Assembly: GCF_000718555.1 (NCBI RefSeq)
Contig: NZ_JOAN01000003.1
Span: 1 to 64,000, forward strand
From: Micromonospora chokoriensis
GTDB lineage: Bacteria > Actinomycetota > Actinomycetes > Mycobacteriales > Micromonosporaceae
DNA length: 64,000 nt
Direction of reading: 5' to 3'
Shown here one piece after another: positions 17,270-24,437 of this stretch (position 1 is its first letter; each line of letters opens with the position of its first letter). Below the pieces are notes generated by a model, which was not told the origin of the DNA, searched no databases, and was given only the letters and a program-made list of their open reading frames with translations. The position numbers and the translations under genes are program-made.

Positions 17270-17964
17270 CCAGCCCTGCCGAGGCGGCCGTGCCGCCGGT
17301 GCGCGTGCTGATCGTGGACGACGACGCGCTGGTCCGGGCCGGGCTCTCGATGATCCTCGGCGGCCTGCCGGACCTGACCGTGGTCGGTGAGGCCGCCGAC
17401 GGTGGCGAGGTGCCAGCCGCCGTCGCCGCGTACGCCCCGGACGTGGTGTTGATGGACATCCGGATGCCCCGGGTCGACGGGCTGACCGCCACCGAGGCGC
17501 TGCGTGCCCAGCCGCACCCGCCGGAGGTGCTTGTGCTGACCACCTTCGATGCCGACGAGCAGGTGCTGCGGGCGCTGCGCGCCGGGGCGGCCGGTTTCCT
17601 GCTCAAGGACACCCCGCCGGCCGAGATCGTGCGCGCGGTGCGCCGGGTGGCCGCCGGTGAGGCGACGCTCTCCCCGACGGTGACCCGGAAGCTGATCGCC
17701 CACGTGACCGCCGCCGCCCCCGGCCCGGTCGGCCCGGACCCCCGCCGGGAACGGGCCCTGCGGCTGCTCACCGGGCTCAGCGAGCGGGAGCGGCAGGTGG
17801 CGGTCGCGCTGGGGCGAGGCCACACCAACGCGGAGATCGCTGGGGAGCTGTTCATGAGCGTGGCGACGGTGAAGGCGTACGTTTCGCGGCTGCTGACCCG
17901 GCTGGAGTTGAACAACCGGGTCCAGGTGGCCCTGCTCGTGCACGACGCCGGCCTCGTCGACTGA
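17266..17964 (+). CDS. NarL/LuxR-type response regulator
   Basis: Response regulator of about 232 aa. Acidic pocket VDDDALVRAG, phospho-acceptor Asp near residue 64 in VVLMDIRMPRVDG, conserved Lys in FLLKDTPP, and a C-terminal LuxR helix-turn-helix (LSERERQVAVALGRGHTNAE, then SVATVKAYVSRLL). I start it at the GTG at 17266, which gives the usual 4-nt GTGA overlap with the kinase stop; another GTG at 17257 is possible. It pairs with the kinase to regulate the divergent ABC operon. Confidence 0.92.
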   Translation: MTSPAEAAVPPVRVLIVDDDALVRAGLSMILGGLPDLTVVGEAADGGEVPAAVAAYAPDVVLMDIRMPRVDGLTATEALRAQPHPPEVLVLTTFDADEQVLRALRAGAAGFLLKDTPPAEIVRAVRRVAAGEATLSPTVTRKLIAHVTAAAPGPVGPDPRRERALRLLTGLSERERQVAVALGRGHTNAEIAGELFMSVATVKAYVSRLLTRLELNNRVQVALLVHDAGLVD

Positions 17965-17982
17965 CGGGTCGCGGCCGGGCAC

Positions 17983-18000
17983 GATCATGGAGTTGTGGTG
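17983..18000 (+). repeat. Single copy of the arm repeated at 186-254
   Basis: This 18-bp sequence, beginning GATCATGGAGTTG, is identical to both arms of the inverted repeat at 186-203 and 237-254. Here it is a lone arm in the 186-bp gap after the response regulator. It marks a dispersed short repeat. Confidence 0.7.
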
Positions 18001-18150
18001 GGCGTCGGCTGCCCAGCGACCGCTTGTCGGCGGAGGATCTCCTTGCCGCGTACGGGAATTGAACTTTCGTCAGGTGCCCGCCGTACTCATGGCTGAGGAT
18101 GTCGGTGCGGTGGGTCCGCCGTACCGCTGCCGAACTGCGGGAGGCCTGCC

Positions 18151-18561
18151 GTGCGAGTTGGTGAGCAGTCGACGGATCCCATCGATCAGGTACTGGGTGA
18201 GGTGCCAATGCCGGCATCGCTGACCCCAGAGGATGTCCGGCTCGCGGTCCGGGCGGTGGTCGTGCACACCGCCGAGGAGTGGCCGACCGGGCCGCTGTGC
18301 CGCAACGATGGTGCGTCCTACCCGTGCCGGCTGCACCGCTGGGGGCGACGGGTGTTGGAGACACACGGGCTCAACGAGCGGCAGATCGAGGCGTTGATCC
18401 GGCACGGCAATCCGTTCGTGCACGTGCCCTTCCCGTTCACGGCGACCGGGCCGTCGCGGCAGCAGGCCGCGCGGGTCGCCCCCCAGGGGGTACGGCCCAC
18501 CGCTGCTGGCCGGCCGGTGACTCCCCCCGTCACCGCGCCGCGCTGGCCCCGGGCGAGCTGA
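18151..18561 (+). CDS. Small conserved protein of unknown function
   Basis: I do not recognise this 136-aa protein, but it has a clear paralogue at 24066-24392. Both share the pattern VRAVVVH, then W..G..CRND, four residues, PCRLHRWG.RVL, GL....I.ALI and G.P. The central part has two Cys eight residues apart with a His three residues after the second, which could bind a metal. The C-terminal 35 residues are Pro/Arg-rich and not conserved in the paralogue. Start is GTG at 18151 with GGGAGG upstream. No signal peptide. It is convergent with the M15 peptidase gene. Confidence 0.75.
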   Translation: MRVGEQSTDPIDQVLGEVPMPASLTPEDVRLAVRAVVVHTAEEWPTGPLCRNDGASYPCRLHRWGRRVLETHGLNERQIEALIRHGNPFVHVPFPFTATGPSRQQAARVAPQGVRPTAAGRPVTPPVTAPRWPRAS

Positions 18562-18599
18562 GCGCGCTACCCCTGCGCGCACCCGACCCGGGGCGACAT

Positions 18600-18645
18600 G
18601 ACGTCGGCCCGGCGCGAAGATCCCCCTCCGCGTCGGGCCGACGTC
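18600..18645. terminator. Bidirectional terminator hairpin
   Basis: A 17-bp stem with one G-U pair (arms 18600-18616 and 18629-18645) and a 12-nt loop lies between two convergent genes whose stops are at 18561 and 18662. Confidence 0.7.
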
Positions 18646-18661
18646 GCTCTGAGCGGGCGGC

Positions 18662-19441
18662 TCAGTTGCCGATCCCGCAGTCCGGCGCGGACCAGCTCGT
18701 CGTGTTCGAGCTGCGGTCGCTGTTGTTCTCCCGACGCGAGTCGACGTGCACGTGGTCGTCGTGGTCGGGGTAGCCCGGCCCGTAGATCCCGCTGAAGCCG
18801 TTGTCGCGGGCGTCGCGGGCGATCTGGCACAGCGAGGACGACCGTGAGGTCACGTCGGCCGCGCTGCCGTACAGGTGTTGGCTGTCGCCCGCTCCGTCGA
18901 CCTGGTTGTTGCAGGCCCGGCTGCGGAACCCGCTGGACACGTTGAGCGGCTTGTCGCCGAGGCTCTTGCGCAGCGCCTCCAACTTCCACATGGTGCGCAG
19001 CGCGTTCTGTTTGGTCTGGGCCGCCGACAGCGGGCCGCCGCTGTACCCGCTTCCGCCGCACCCGTTGTCCAGCTCGCTGTAGCTGAAGTGCGCGGGCGTG
19101 CAGTCGTTGTCCTGGAGTTGATAGAGCTTGGCGAAGGTCTGCGGGCCGGCGATGCCGTCGGCGCGTAGCCCGTACGCCTGCTGGAACCGCTTGACCGCGG
19201 CGGCGGTCTTCGGTCCGTAGCGGCCGTCGATCTCCACGATGTCCCGGTAGCCCGCCCACCCGGCGACCCGGATCTGCAACTGGCGGACGTCGTCGCCGGA
19301 GCGCCCCTGGGTCAGGGTGCGGTTCCAGGTGTAACAGCCGTCCGCATACGCCGCCGGTGCGGCGATCACCGTGGCGATTGCCGCCCCGGGCAGCGCCAGG
19401 GCGAATGCGACGGCGACCCGCTTCAAGGTGTTTACGCGCAC
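18662..19441 (-). CDS. Secreted M15-type D-Ala-D-Ala peptidase with PG-binding domain
   Basis: Exported zinc carboxypeptidase of 259 aa. The start is GTG at 19441, preceded by GGGAGG; upstream codons do not extend the signal peptide. Residues 1-34 form a Sec signal ending APAAYADG. Residues 40-110 are a PG_binding_1 domain (GDDVRQLQIRVAGW, IDGRYGPKTAAAVKRFQQAY). The remainder is the M15A/M15_3 catalytic domain, with zinc-binding residues in QHLYGSAADV and DDHVHVDS and a C-terminal cysteine pair. The domain order matches the Streptomyces albus G D,D-carboxypeptidase. It should trim peptidoglycan stem peptides outside the membrane. Confidence 0.92.
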   Translation of the reverse strand: MRVNTLKRVAVAFALALPGAAIATVIAAPAAYADGCYTWNRTLTQGRSGDDVRQLQIRVAGWAGYRDIVEIDGRYGPKTAAAVKRFQQAYGLRADGIAGPQTFAKLYQLQDNDCTPAHFSYSELDNGCGGSGYSGGPLSAAQTKQNALRTMWKLEALRKSLGDKPLNVSSGFRSRACNNQVDGAGDSQHLYGSAADVTSRSSSLCQIARDARDNGFSGIYGPGYPDHDDHVHVDSRRENNSDRSSNTTSWSAPDCGIGN

Positions 19442-19745
19442 AGAAGTCCTCCCGATAGGAGAGCGAATGGGGTGGCTCCGGGACATCGACCGAGAAGTCC
19501 CGCGATTTCCACCCTCGCACTGATCGAGACGGTTGGAGGTAGTTAACGAGAATCGTCCTCACAAACTGCGACTCCTGGGGATTGCCTGGGAATTCGGCTG
19601 ATTTGCGAAACAGCCATTTCCGGCCGATCGCCTCTCCTGCGGTCAAGCACACCGAACGTCGCAATCCGCCACACGGAGGGTGATGTTCCCGGGTCGGCGG
19701 CAGCCGGTAACGTCAGCCCCGGGCGGCGGACTGGCGGAGGTGCGC
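19442..19745. other. Divergent intergenic region with structured leader
   Basis: About 300 bp separate the M15 peptidase (minus strand) from the gene at 19746 (plus strand), and must carry both promoters. On the minus strand a nested stem at 19470-19514 (GGGTGG with CCACCC outside, GGGAC with GTCCC inside) would lie about 28 nt upstream of the M15 start. I looked for a cyclic di-AMP (ydaO) riboswitch, common before actinobacterial cell-wall hydrolases, and could not recognise one. No other gene is visible. Confidence 0.5.
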
Positions 19746-20384
19746 GTGGCACGCGGTGGCGTCTTCTGTGTCGAGGGTCAGTGGCACCGTGACCTCAACG
19801 AGCGAGGCTCCGTGCTGCCCACCCTTGAGCTGTTGGAGCGGCTGGGCAAGATCCGCTTCATCCACAAGGACGCGGCCACCCGCGACGAGCTGTTCTACTT
19901 CCTGGATCGTTGGCTGCTCAAGCAGTACGCCGATCACCGGGTCGGCTTCTTCGCCATGCACGGCGAGCCGAGCCGGCTCTGCCTCACCGACTGGCAGTCC
20001 GTGGAGCTGAACGAGGTGGCCGAGCTGATGGCCGGCCGCGCCGAGGGAAGGCGACTCTATTTCGGCAGCTGCTCGGTGCTGCGGGCCTCGGACGCGGTGC
20101 TGCGCGAGTTCCTGGAAGTCACCGGAGCTGCTCTGATCTGCGGTTTTACCCGAGAAGTCGACTGGGTCGAATCGGCAGCCTTCGAAACTGTTCTCCTCGA
20201 CGTGCTCGCCAACGGCCAGCGGCACAATGCCGCCGAGCTGCGGATGGGCTCCGCCCACTGGGCGCCGCTCGCGTCGTACCTCGGTTTCCGGGTGATCTAC
20301 GCCAACGGTCGGGCCTGGCGGCCGTCCGGTCGCCCCCGGGTGCCCACCCAGGCGGTGCACCGCTCCACGGCCCGGCCCCGCTGA
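19746..20384 (+). CDS. Conserved hypothetical protein, possibly DUF6642
   Basis: Soluble protein of 212 aa starting at GTG 19746 with GGAGG five nt upstream. Visible features are an N-terminal GVFCVEGQWH strand, a central FFAMHGEPSRLCLTDWQSV segment with a HG motif, and LYFGSCSVLRASD followed by ALICGFTREVDWVESAAFE. The HG and GSCS elements together resemble a caspase-like or clan CD-like arrangement (His, then Cys after a hydrophobic strand), but I cannot prove this. It may correspond to the uncharacterised family DUF6642. No signal peptide or membrane segment. It stands alone. Confidence 0.7.
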   Translation: MARGGVFCVEGQWHRDLNERGSVLPTLELLERLGKIRFIHKDAATRDELFYFLDRWLLKQYADHRVGFFAMHGEPSRLCLTDWQSVELNEVAELMAGRAEGRRLYFGSCSVLRASDAVLREFLEVTGAALICGFTREVDWVESAAFETVLLDVLANGQRHNAAELRMGSAHWAPLASYLGFRVIYANGRAWRPSGRPRVPTQAVHRSTARPR

Positions 20385-20426
20385 CCCGCCGCCGGCGCTG
20401 CGCCGGTGCCCTGGTAGGAACGACGA

Positions 20427-20891
20427 ATGGCGCGCAGCATCGCACGGAACACCCGGGTCGACCGGGATGACCTGATCGACTTCCTCCGGCCGCGACACCG
20501 CGTCGTGCTGATGACCACCCGGGCCGACGGCCGACCGCAGTCCTCCCCGGTCTCCGCGGGGATCGACGGGCAGGGGCGACTGGTCGTCTCCACCTACCCG
20601 GAGCGGGCCAAGGTGACGAACATCCGCCGCGACCCCCGGGTCTCGGCCTGCGTGCTCAGCGACGACTGGAACGGCCCCTGGGTGCAGATCGACGGCACCG
20701 CCGAGGTGCTGGACCTGCCGGAGGCTCTGGAGCCGCTTGTCGAGTACTTCCGCAGCATCTCCGGCGAGCACCCGGACTGGGACGACTACCGGGCGGCCAT
20801 GGTGCGCCAGGGCAAGTCGCTGATCCGGGTGACCATCGACGCTTGGGGCCCGATCGCCACCGGTGGCTTCCCCGCCCGCCTCGCCGACTGA
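20427..20891 (+). CDS. PPOX class, probably F420-dependent oxidoreductase
   Basis: Split beta-barrel flavin/deazaflavin-binding protein of 154 aa. The sequence RPRHRVVLMTTRADGRPQSSPVSA and the following RAKVTNIRRDPRVSACVL are typical of the PPOX-class F420-dependent reductases of mycobacteria and Micromonosporaceae. Such enzymes use reduced F420 on quinones, biliverdin or other conjugated substrates; the natural substrate here is not evident. Full length, no signal peptide. It is convergent with the serine hydrolase at 20908, with a shared hairpin at the stops. Confidence 0.88.
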   Translation: MARSIARNTRVDRDDLIDFLRPRHRVVLMTTRADGRPQSSPVSAGIDGQGRLVVSTYPERAKVTNIRRDPRVSACVLSDDWNGPWVQIDGTAEVLDLPEALEPLVEYFRSISGEHPDWDDYRAAMVRQGKSLIRVTIDAWGPIATGGFPARLAD

Positions 20892-20913
20892 CCGTTCCGG
20901 GGGCCGGTCAGTC
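20886..20913. terminator. Short hairpin over two convergent stop codons
   Basis: A perfect 9-bp stem (20886-20894 with 20905-20913) and 10-nt loop cover the 3' ends of both convergent genes and may terminate both. Confidence 0.45.
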
Positions 20914-22140
20914 GACCAGGGCGGCGTAGACGAGTTGGCGCAGTTGGGAGCGGAGCGGGTAGGTGCTCGACGGCATCAGCTGGGTGAACAGCAGCGCGGT
21001 GATCTCCTCGGTCGGGTCCACCCAGAACGCGGTGCTGGCCACCCCACCCCAGTAGTACTCGCCGACGCTGCTCGGCACCCGGCTGGGGATCGGGTCGTCG
21101 GTGACCGCGAAGCCCAGGCCGAAGCCGATCCCGTCCAGGGTCGACTCGGCGAAGCCGCCGGTGGAGAGGGTGCCCAGGTCCTGCCCGCCGGGCAGGTGGT
21201 TGCGGGTCATGAACCGCACCGTGCGCGGCCCGAGCAGCCGCACCCCGTCCAGCTCGCCGCCGCGCAGCAGTAGCTGCGTGAAGCGGTGGTAGTCGGCGGC
21301 GCTGGAGATCAGACCGCCCCCGCCGGAGAGCAGCGTGGGTTTGCTGAACGCGAGCGACCCGAGGCTGTCGTAGCGGACCGCCCGGCCGCTGCGCGGCTCC
21401 GGTACGTAGAGCGCGGCCAGCCGATCGGCTTCGTCGCCATCGACCCACCAGCGGGTGTCGGTCATGCCCAGCGGGCCGAAGATCCGGTCGGCGAAGAACG
21501 CGTCGAGGCTCTGCCCGGAGATCACCTCGACGAGCCGACCGAGCACGTCGGTGGCGACGGAGTAGCCCCACGCCGTGCCGGGCTGGAACAGCAGCGGCAG
21601 CTCGCCGAAGGCCGCGCAGGCACCGGCCAGGTCGACGTCCGCCGGCGGGTACAGGTCGTAGCCGGCGGCCCGGTAGAGCCCGTCGACCACCGAGGTCTGC
21701 ATGAAGCCGTACGTCAGGCCGGCCGTGTGGGTGAGCAGGTGCCAGACCCGGATCGGCTCGATCGCCGGCACGGTGAACGGCTTGAGCGCCGACCCCTTGG
21801 AGTAGACCCGCAGGTCGGCGAACTCGGGCAGCCAGCGGCTGATCGGGTCGGTCAGCTCGAACCGGCCCTCCTCCCACAGCATCATCGCCGCGACCGAGGT
21901 GACCGGCTTGGTCATCGAGTAGATCCGCCAGAGCGTGTCGGCCTCGACCGGTGCGCCCGACTCCCGGTCGCGCAGCCCGTACGTCGAGGAATGCGCCACC
22001 TCGCCGCGCCGGGTGACCACCACCTGCCAGCCGGCCAGCCGGCCGTCGTCGACGTACCGGCCGAAGTGTTCGTCGATCCGCGCCAGCCGCGCCGGGTCGA
22101 AACCGATCTGATCCGGGTCCTTGCTCCGCGCCACGCTCAC
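20908..22140 (-). CDS. Serine hydrolase, class C beta-lactamase/esterase family
   Basis: Cytoplasmic hydrolase of about 410 aa. The active-site SxxK is in IYSMTKPVTSVAAMM; the Tyr motif is GYSVATDVLGRLVEVISGQ; the late EYYWGGVAST segment carries the third motif in many EstB/class C esterases. There is no signal peptide, so it is more likely an esterase or D-aminopeptidase-like enzyme than a secreted beta-lactamase. I start it at the GTG at 22140; the frame stays open far upstream into the divergent pentapeptide gene, which is a composition effect. The pentapeptide-repeat gene begins 96 nt away. Confidence 0.87.
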   Translation of the reverse strand: MSVARSKDPDQIGFDPARLARIDEHFGRYVDDGRLAGWQVVVTRRGEVAHSSTYGLRDRESGAPVEADTLWRIYSMTKPVTSVAAMMLWEEGRFELTDPISRWLPEFADLRVYSKGSALKPFTVPAIEPIRVWHLLTHTAGLTYGFMQTSVVDGLYRAAGYDLYPPADVDLAGACAAFGELPLLFQPGTAWGYSVATDVLGRLVEVISGQSLDAFFADRIFGPLGMTDTRWWVDGDEADRLAALYVPEPRSGRAVRYDSLGSLAFSKPTLLSGGGGLISSAADYHRFTQLLLRGGELDGVRLLGPRTVRFMTRNHLPGGQDLGTLSTGGFAESTLDGIGFGLGFAVTDDPIPSRVPSSVGEYYWGGVASTAFWVDPTEEITALLFTQLMPSSTYPLRSQLRQLVYAALVD

Positions 22141-22236
22141 GCCGCCGAAACTACTCGCCGGTACGCCACCACCGGAAGGGGGTCGGCGCCGGCCCGCCGG
22201 CCGCTGGCTGTCGGCGGGGCCCACTAGCCTGGCCGG

Positions 22237-22830
22237 ATGCCGGAGTTGACCGAGGACGTGACCTTCCGCGACGAAGACTGGTATGGCGAGGAGCTGACCG
22301 ACCGGCACTTCGTGGGGTGCGAGTTCTTCGGGGTGGACCTGACCGAGGCGGTGACCAGAGGGGCGGTCTTCACCGGGTGCACCTTCGGCAACGTGGCGTT
22401 CAACGCCTCCCGGCACGTCGACTCCGCCTTCACCCGTTGCGTCTTCCGACGGTGCAACTTCTTCGAGGCCGAGTTCACCGGCTGCAAGCTGGTCGGCAGC
22501 ACCTTCACCGAGTGCGATCTGCGTCCGTTGACGGTAGACGGCGGCGACTGGTCCTTCGCCGCGCTGCCCGGTGCCGACCTGCGGGGTGCCCGGCTGACCG
22601 GGGTACGCATGCGCGAGGTGGATCTGACCAGGGCCAACCTCACCGGCGCTACGGTCACCGGTGTCGACCTCTCCGGCGCGCAGCTGATCAACGTTCGGCT
22701 CGGCGGCGCCGACCTGCGGGGCAGCGATCTCACCGCGCTCGACCCGACGGTCGTCGAGCGGGCCGGCGCGATCATCGACGTGCAGCAGGCAATGGTCATC
22801 GCGCAGTTGCTCGGCTTCCGGGTCGGCTGA
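22237..22830 (+). CDS. Pentapeptide repeat protein
   Basis: Protein of 197 aa composed of pentapeptide repeats (A-D/N-L/F-x-x): for example FTGCTFGNVAFNASR, FRRCNFFEAEFTGCKL, then ADLRGARLTGVRMREVDLTRANLTG-like units continuing to about residue 170. These fold as a right-handed quadrilateral beta-helix. Some relatives (MfpA, Qnr) mimic DNA and protect gyrase from quinolones, but most have no known role. The N-terminal FRDEDWYGEELTDRHFVGCEF is characteristic of the actinobacterial group. It is divergent from the serine hydrolase. Confidence 0.9.
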   Translation: MPELTEDVTFRDEDWYGEELTDRHFVGCEFFGVDLTEAVTRGAVFTGCTFGNVAFNASRHVDSAFTRCVFRRCNFFEAEFTGCKLVGSTFTECDLRPLTVDGGDWSFAALPGADLRGARLTGVRMREVDLTRANLTGATVTGVDLSGAQLINVRLGGADLRGSDLTALDPTVVERAGAIIDVQQAMVIAQLLGFRVG

Positions 22831-23009
22831 CGCGAGAAGGCCGTCTGAGCGAGCCAGTTCACCGGCTGCGTCCCGTTGTGGGCTGGACACGTCCGGCCGT
22901 CCGGATCTAGCGTGTCGTCACGCCCGCGCGTACGTGAAAGGGCCCACAGTGGACGTTGTGGTTGTCCGCGGCGGTCCAGGACGGCCGGGCGGTGGAGTTG
23001 GAGGGGTCG

Positions 23010-23948
23010 GTGGCGGACGAAGACCGCGCGCGGGCTGGATCGAGTGCTGGCGACACGCCGCCGAGGCACCGTCCGCGTGCCATCACCGCCGGGGGCACCC
23101 GCAGCATGCTGCGCCGTGTCGCCCGGTCCCGCCAGCGGCGACGCTGGGCCGTGGAGGGGGTCGCCGTACTCGCCTGCCTGGTGGTGTTGATCTCTTATCT
23201 CGGTAGTCGGTCCGGTCGGGAGCCGAGCGATGACCAGGCAGGTCAGGGGCCTGGCCGTTTCCCGGTTCTCCCGGCCGCTGAGGGGCGCACCGGCGAGGCG
23301 GGGCCGGCGATGCCGGGCCTGCGTCCGCGCCAGCGCCCGCCCTCGCCGGACCCGACACCGTCGGCCAGCGTGCCGCCCGCCCCGCCGCCGGCCAAGCCCG
23401 ATTCGCCGGCGCTGTCGGTGAGCCGCGGGGAGATGCCCGCCGCCGTCGACCTCACCGCTGTGGGCACCCGGGACTGGATGCACTGGGGTGAGCGTGGCGG
23501 CAGGTCCACGATCCGCAAGCGTTCCGGCTCCGGGGAGATCATCGACTCCGGTGGCGCCGGCCGGCGGGTCGGCTGGGACGGCAACCAGGAGTACGTCCGC
23601 TGGTCCGACGGCTCGCCGGAGCGGTCGACGCACGGCAGCTCCAACGGCGTCTACACCTGCGGTGTCGGGAACGGGTTCAGCCTCGCCGTCGCCGGCAGCG
23701 GCGAGCCGCGCACGGTCCAGCTATACGGCGGCATCTGGATGGCTCGGGGCCGCCTGGAAGCGCGGCTCTCCACCGGTGGGCCCGCCAGCACCGCTCGACT
23801 GGAAGACCCGTACACCAGTCAGAGTGCCCAGTTCACCATCCGTTTCACCCTGCCGAAGGGTGCCCGGCTGCTGCTGAACTGGACCGTCGAGAAGACCTTC
23901 ACGCCGCACTGCGGCAACGTCGGGCTCCAGGCCGTGACGGTGCGCTGA
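23010..23948 (+). CDS. Membrane-anchored protein with C-terminal beta-rich domain
   Basis: I do not recognise the full protein (312 aa from the GTG at 23010, which has GGAGGGG upstream; an ATG at 23106 is the alternative). A basic N-terminus RSRQRRRWAVEG precedes a single membrane helix near residues 48-65. A Pro/Ala-rich linker of about 80 residues (PPAPPPAKPDSPA) leads to an external domain of about 150 residues. That domain begins DLTAVGTRDWMHWG, a motif found in carbohydrate-active enzyme accessory domains, and has two Cys that could form a disulfide. A cell-surface role is likely. Confidence 0.72.
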   Translation: MADEDRARAGSSAGDTPPRHRPRAITAGGTRSMLRRVARSRQRRRWAVEGVAVLACLVVLISYLGSRSGREPSDDQAGQGPGRFPVLPAAEGRTGEAGPAMPGLRPRQRPPSPDPTPSASVPPAPPPAKPDSPALSVSRGEMPAAVDLTAVGTRDWMHWGERGGRSTIRKRSGSGEIIDSGGAGRRVGWDGNQEYVRWSDGSPERSTHGSSNGVYTCGVGNGFSLAVAGSGEPRTVQLYGGIWMARGRLEARLSTGGPASTARLEDPYTSQSAQFTIRFTLPKGARLLLNWTVEKTFTPHCGNVGLQAVTVR

Positions 23949-24065
23949 CTGAAGAACCGGGCGCTGCGCGATTGCACAGCGGGACAGTTTGTCCGTCGCG
24001 GACGGTCGATGACGTCGTAACTTTCTGCTGTCCCCATCCGACCATCCAGTGTGGAGGCAGCGGAG

Positions 24066-24392
24066 ATGAGTAGCAGCACCGATCACCGCGTCCGTCGAGC
24101 CGCTTCGCCCGGTGCCGGTGAGTCCGGGGAGGTTCTTCGCGACATCCCCCTGCCGCCGTACGTGACGGGCGAGGACACCCAGTTCGCCGTACGGGCGGTG
24201 GTGGTGCACGCCCCCCGGCGGTGGTCCGGGGGAATGGTCTGCCGCAACGATGCCAGCCCGCACCCGTGCCGCCTGCACCGCTGGGGCACCCGGGTGCTGG
24301 CGCTGCGCGGGCTGCGGGCTGCTGAGATCGCCGCGCTCATCGAGCGTGGTGATCCGACGGCGGTGGTCCCCCCACCAGACCGTCCGGCCTGA
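24066..24392 (+). CDS. Small conserved protein, paralogue of 18151-18561
   Basis: Protein of 108 aa from the ATG at 24066, with GGAGG seven nt upstream; a GTG at 24051 is also in frame. It shares with the protein at 18151 the pattern VRAVVVH, W..G..CRND, PCRLHRWG.RVL, GL....I.ALI, including both cysteines and the adjacent His. It is shorter and lacks the Pro-rich tail. It too is convergent with a D-Ala-D-Ala peptidase gene (dacB-like, 24438). No known domain is recognised; the spacing of Cys, Cys and His suggests metal binding, which is only inference. Confidence 0.75.
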   Translation: MSSSTDHRVRRAASPGAGESGEVLRDIPLPPYVTGEDTQFAVRAVVVHAPRRWSGGMVCRNDASPHPCRLHRWGTRVLALRGLRAAEIAALIERGDPTAVVPPPDRPA

Positions 24393-24437
24393 GCGCTCGC
24401 CGGGCCGGGAGGCGCACCCGCGCCTCCCGGCCGCCGC

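Noticed and set aside
19442..19745. Cyclic di-AMP (ydaO) riboswitch before the M15 peptidase
   Set aside because: I looked for the conserved core and could not place it; only generic stems are visible.
20908..22140. Resistance beta-lactamase of class C
   Set aside because: No signal peptide and the motifs fit EstB-type esterases equally well, so I named it only as a serine hydrolase.
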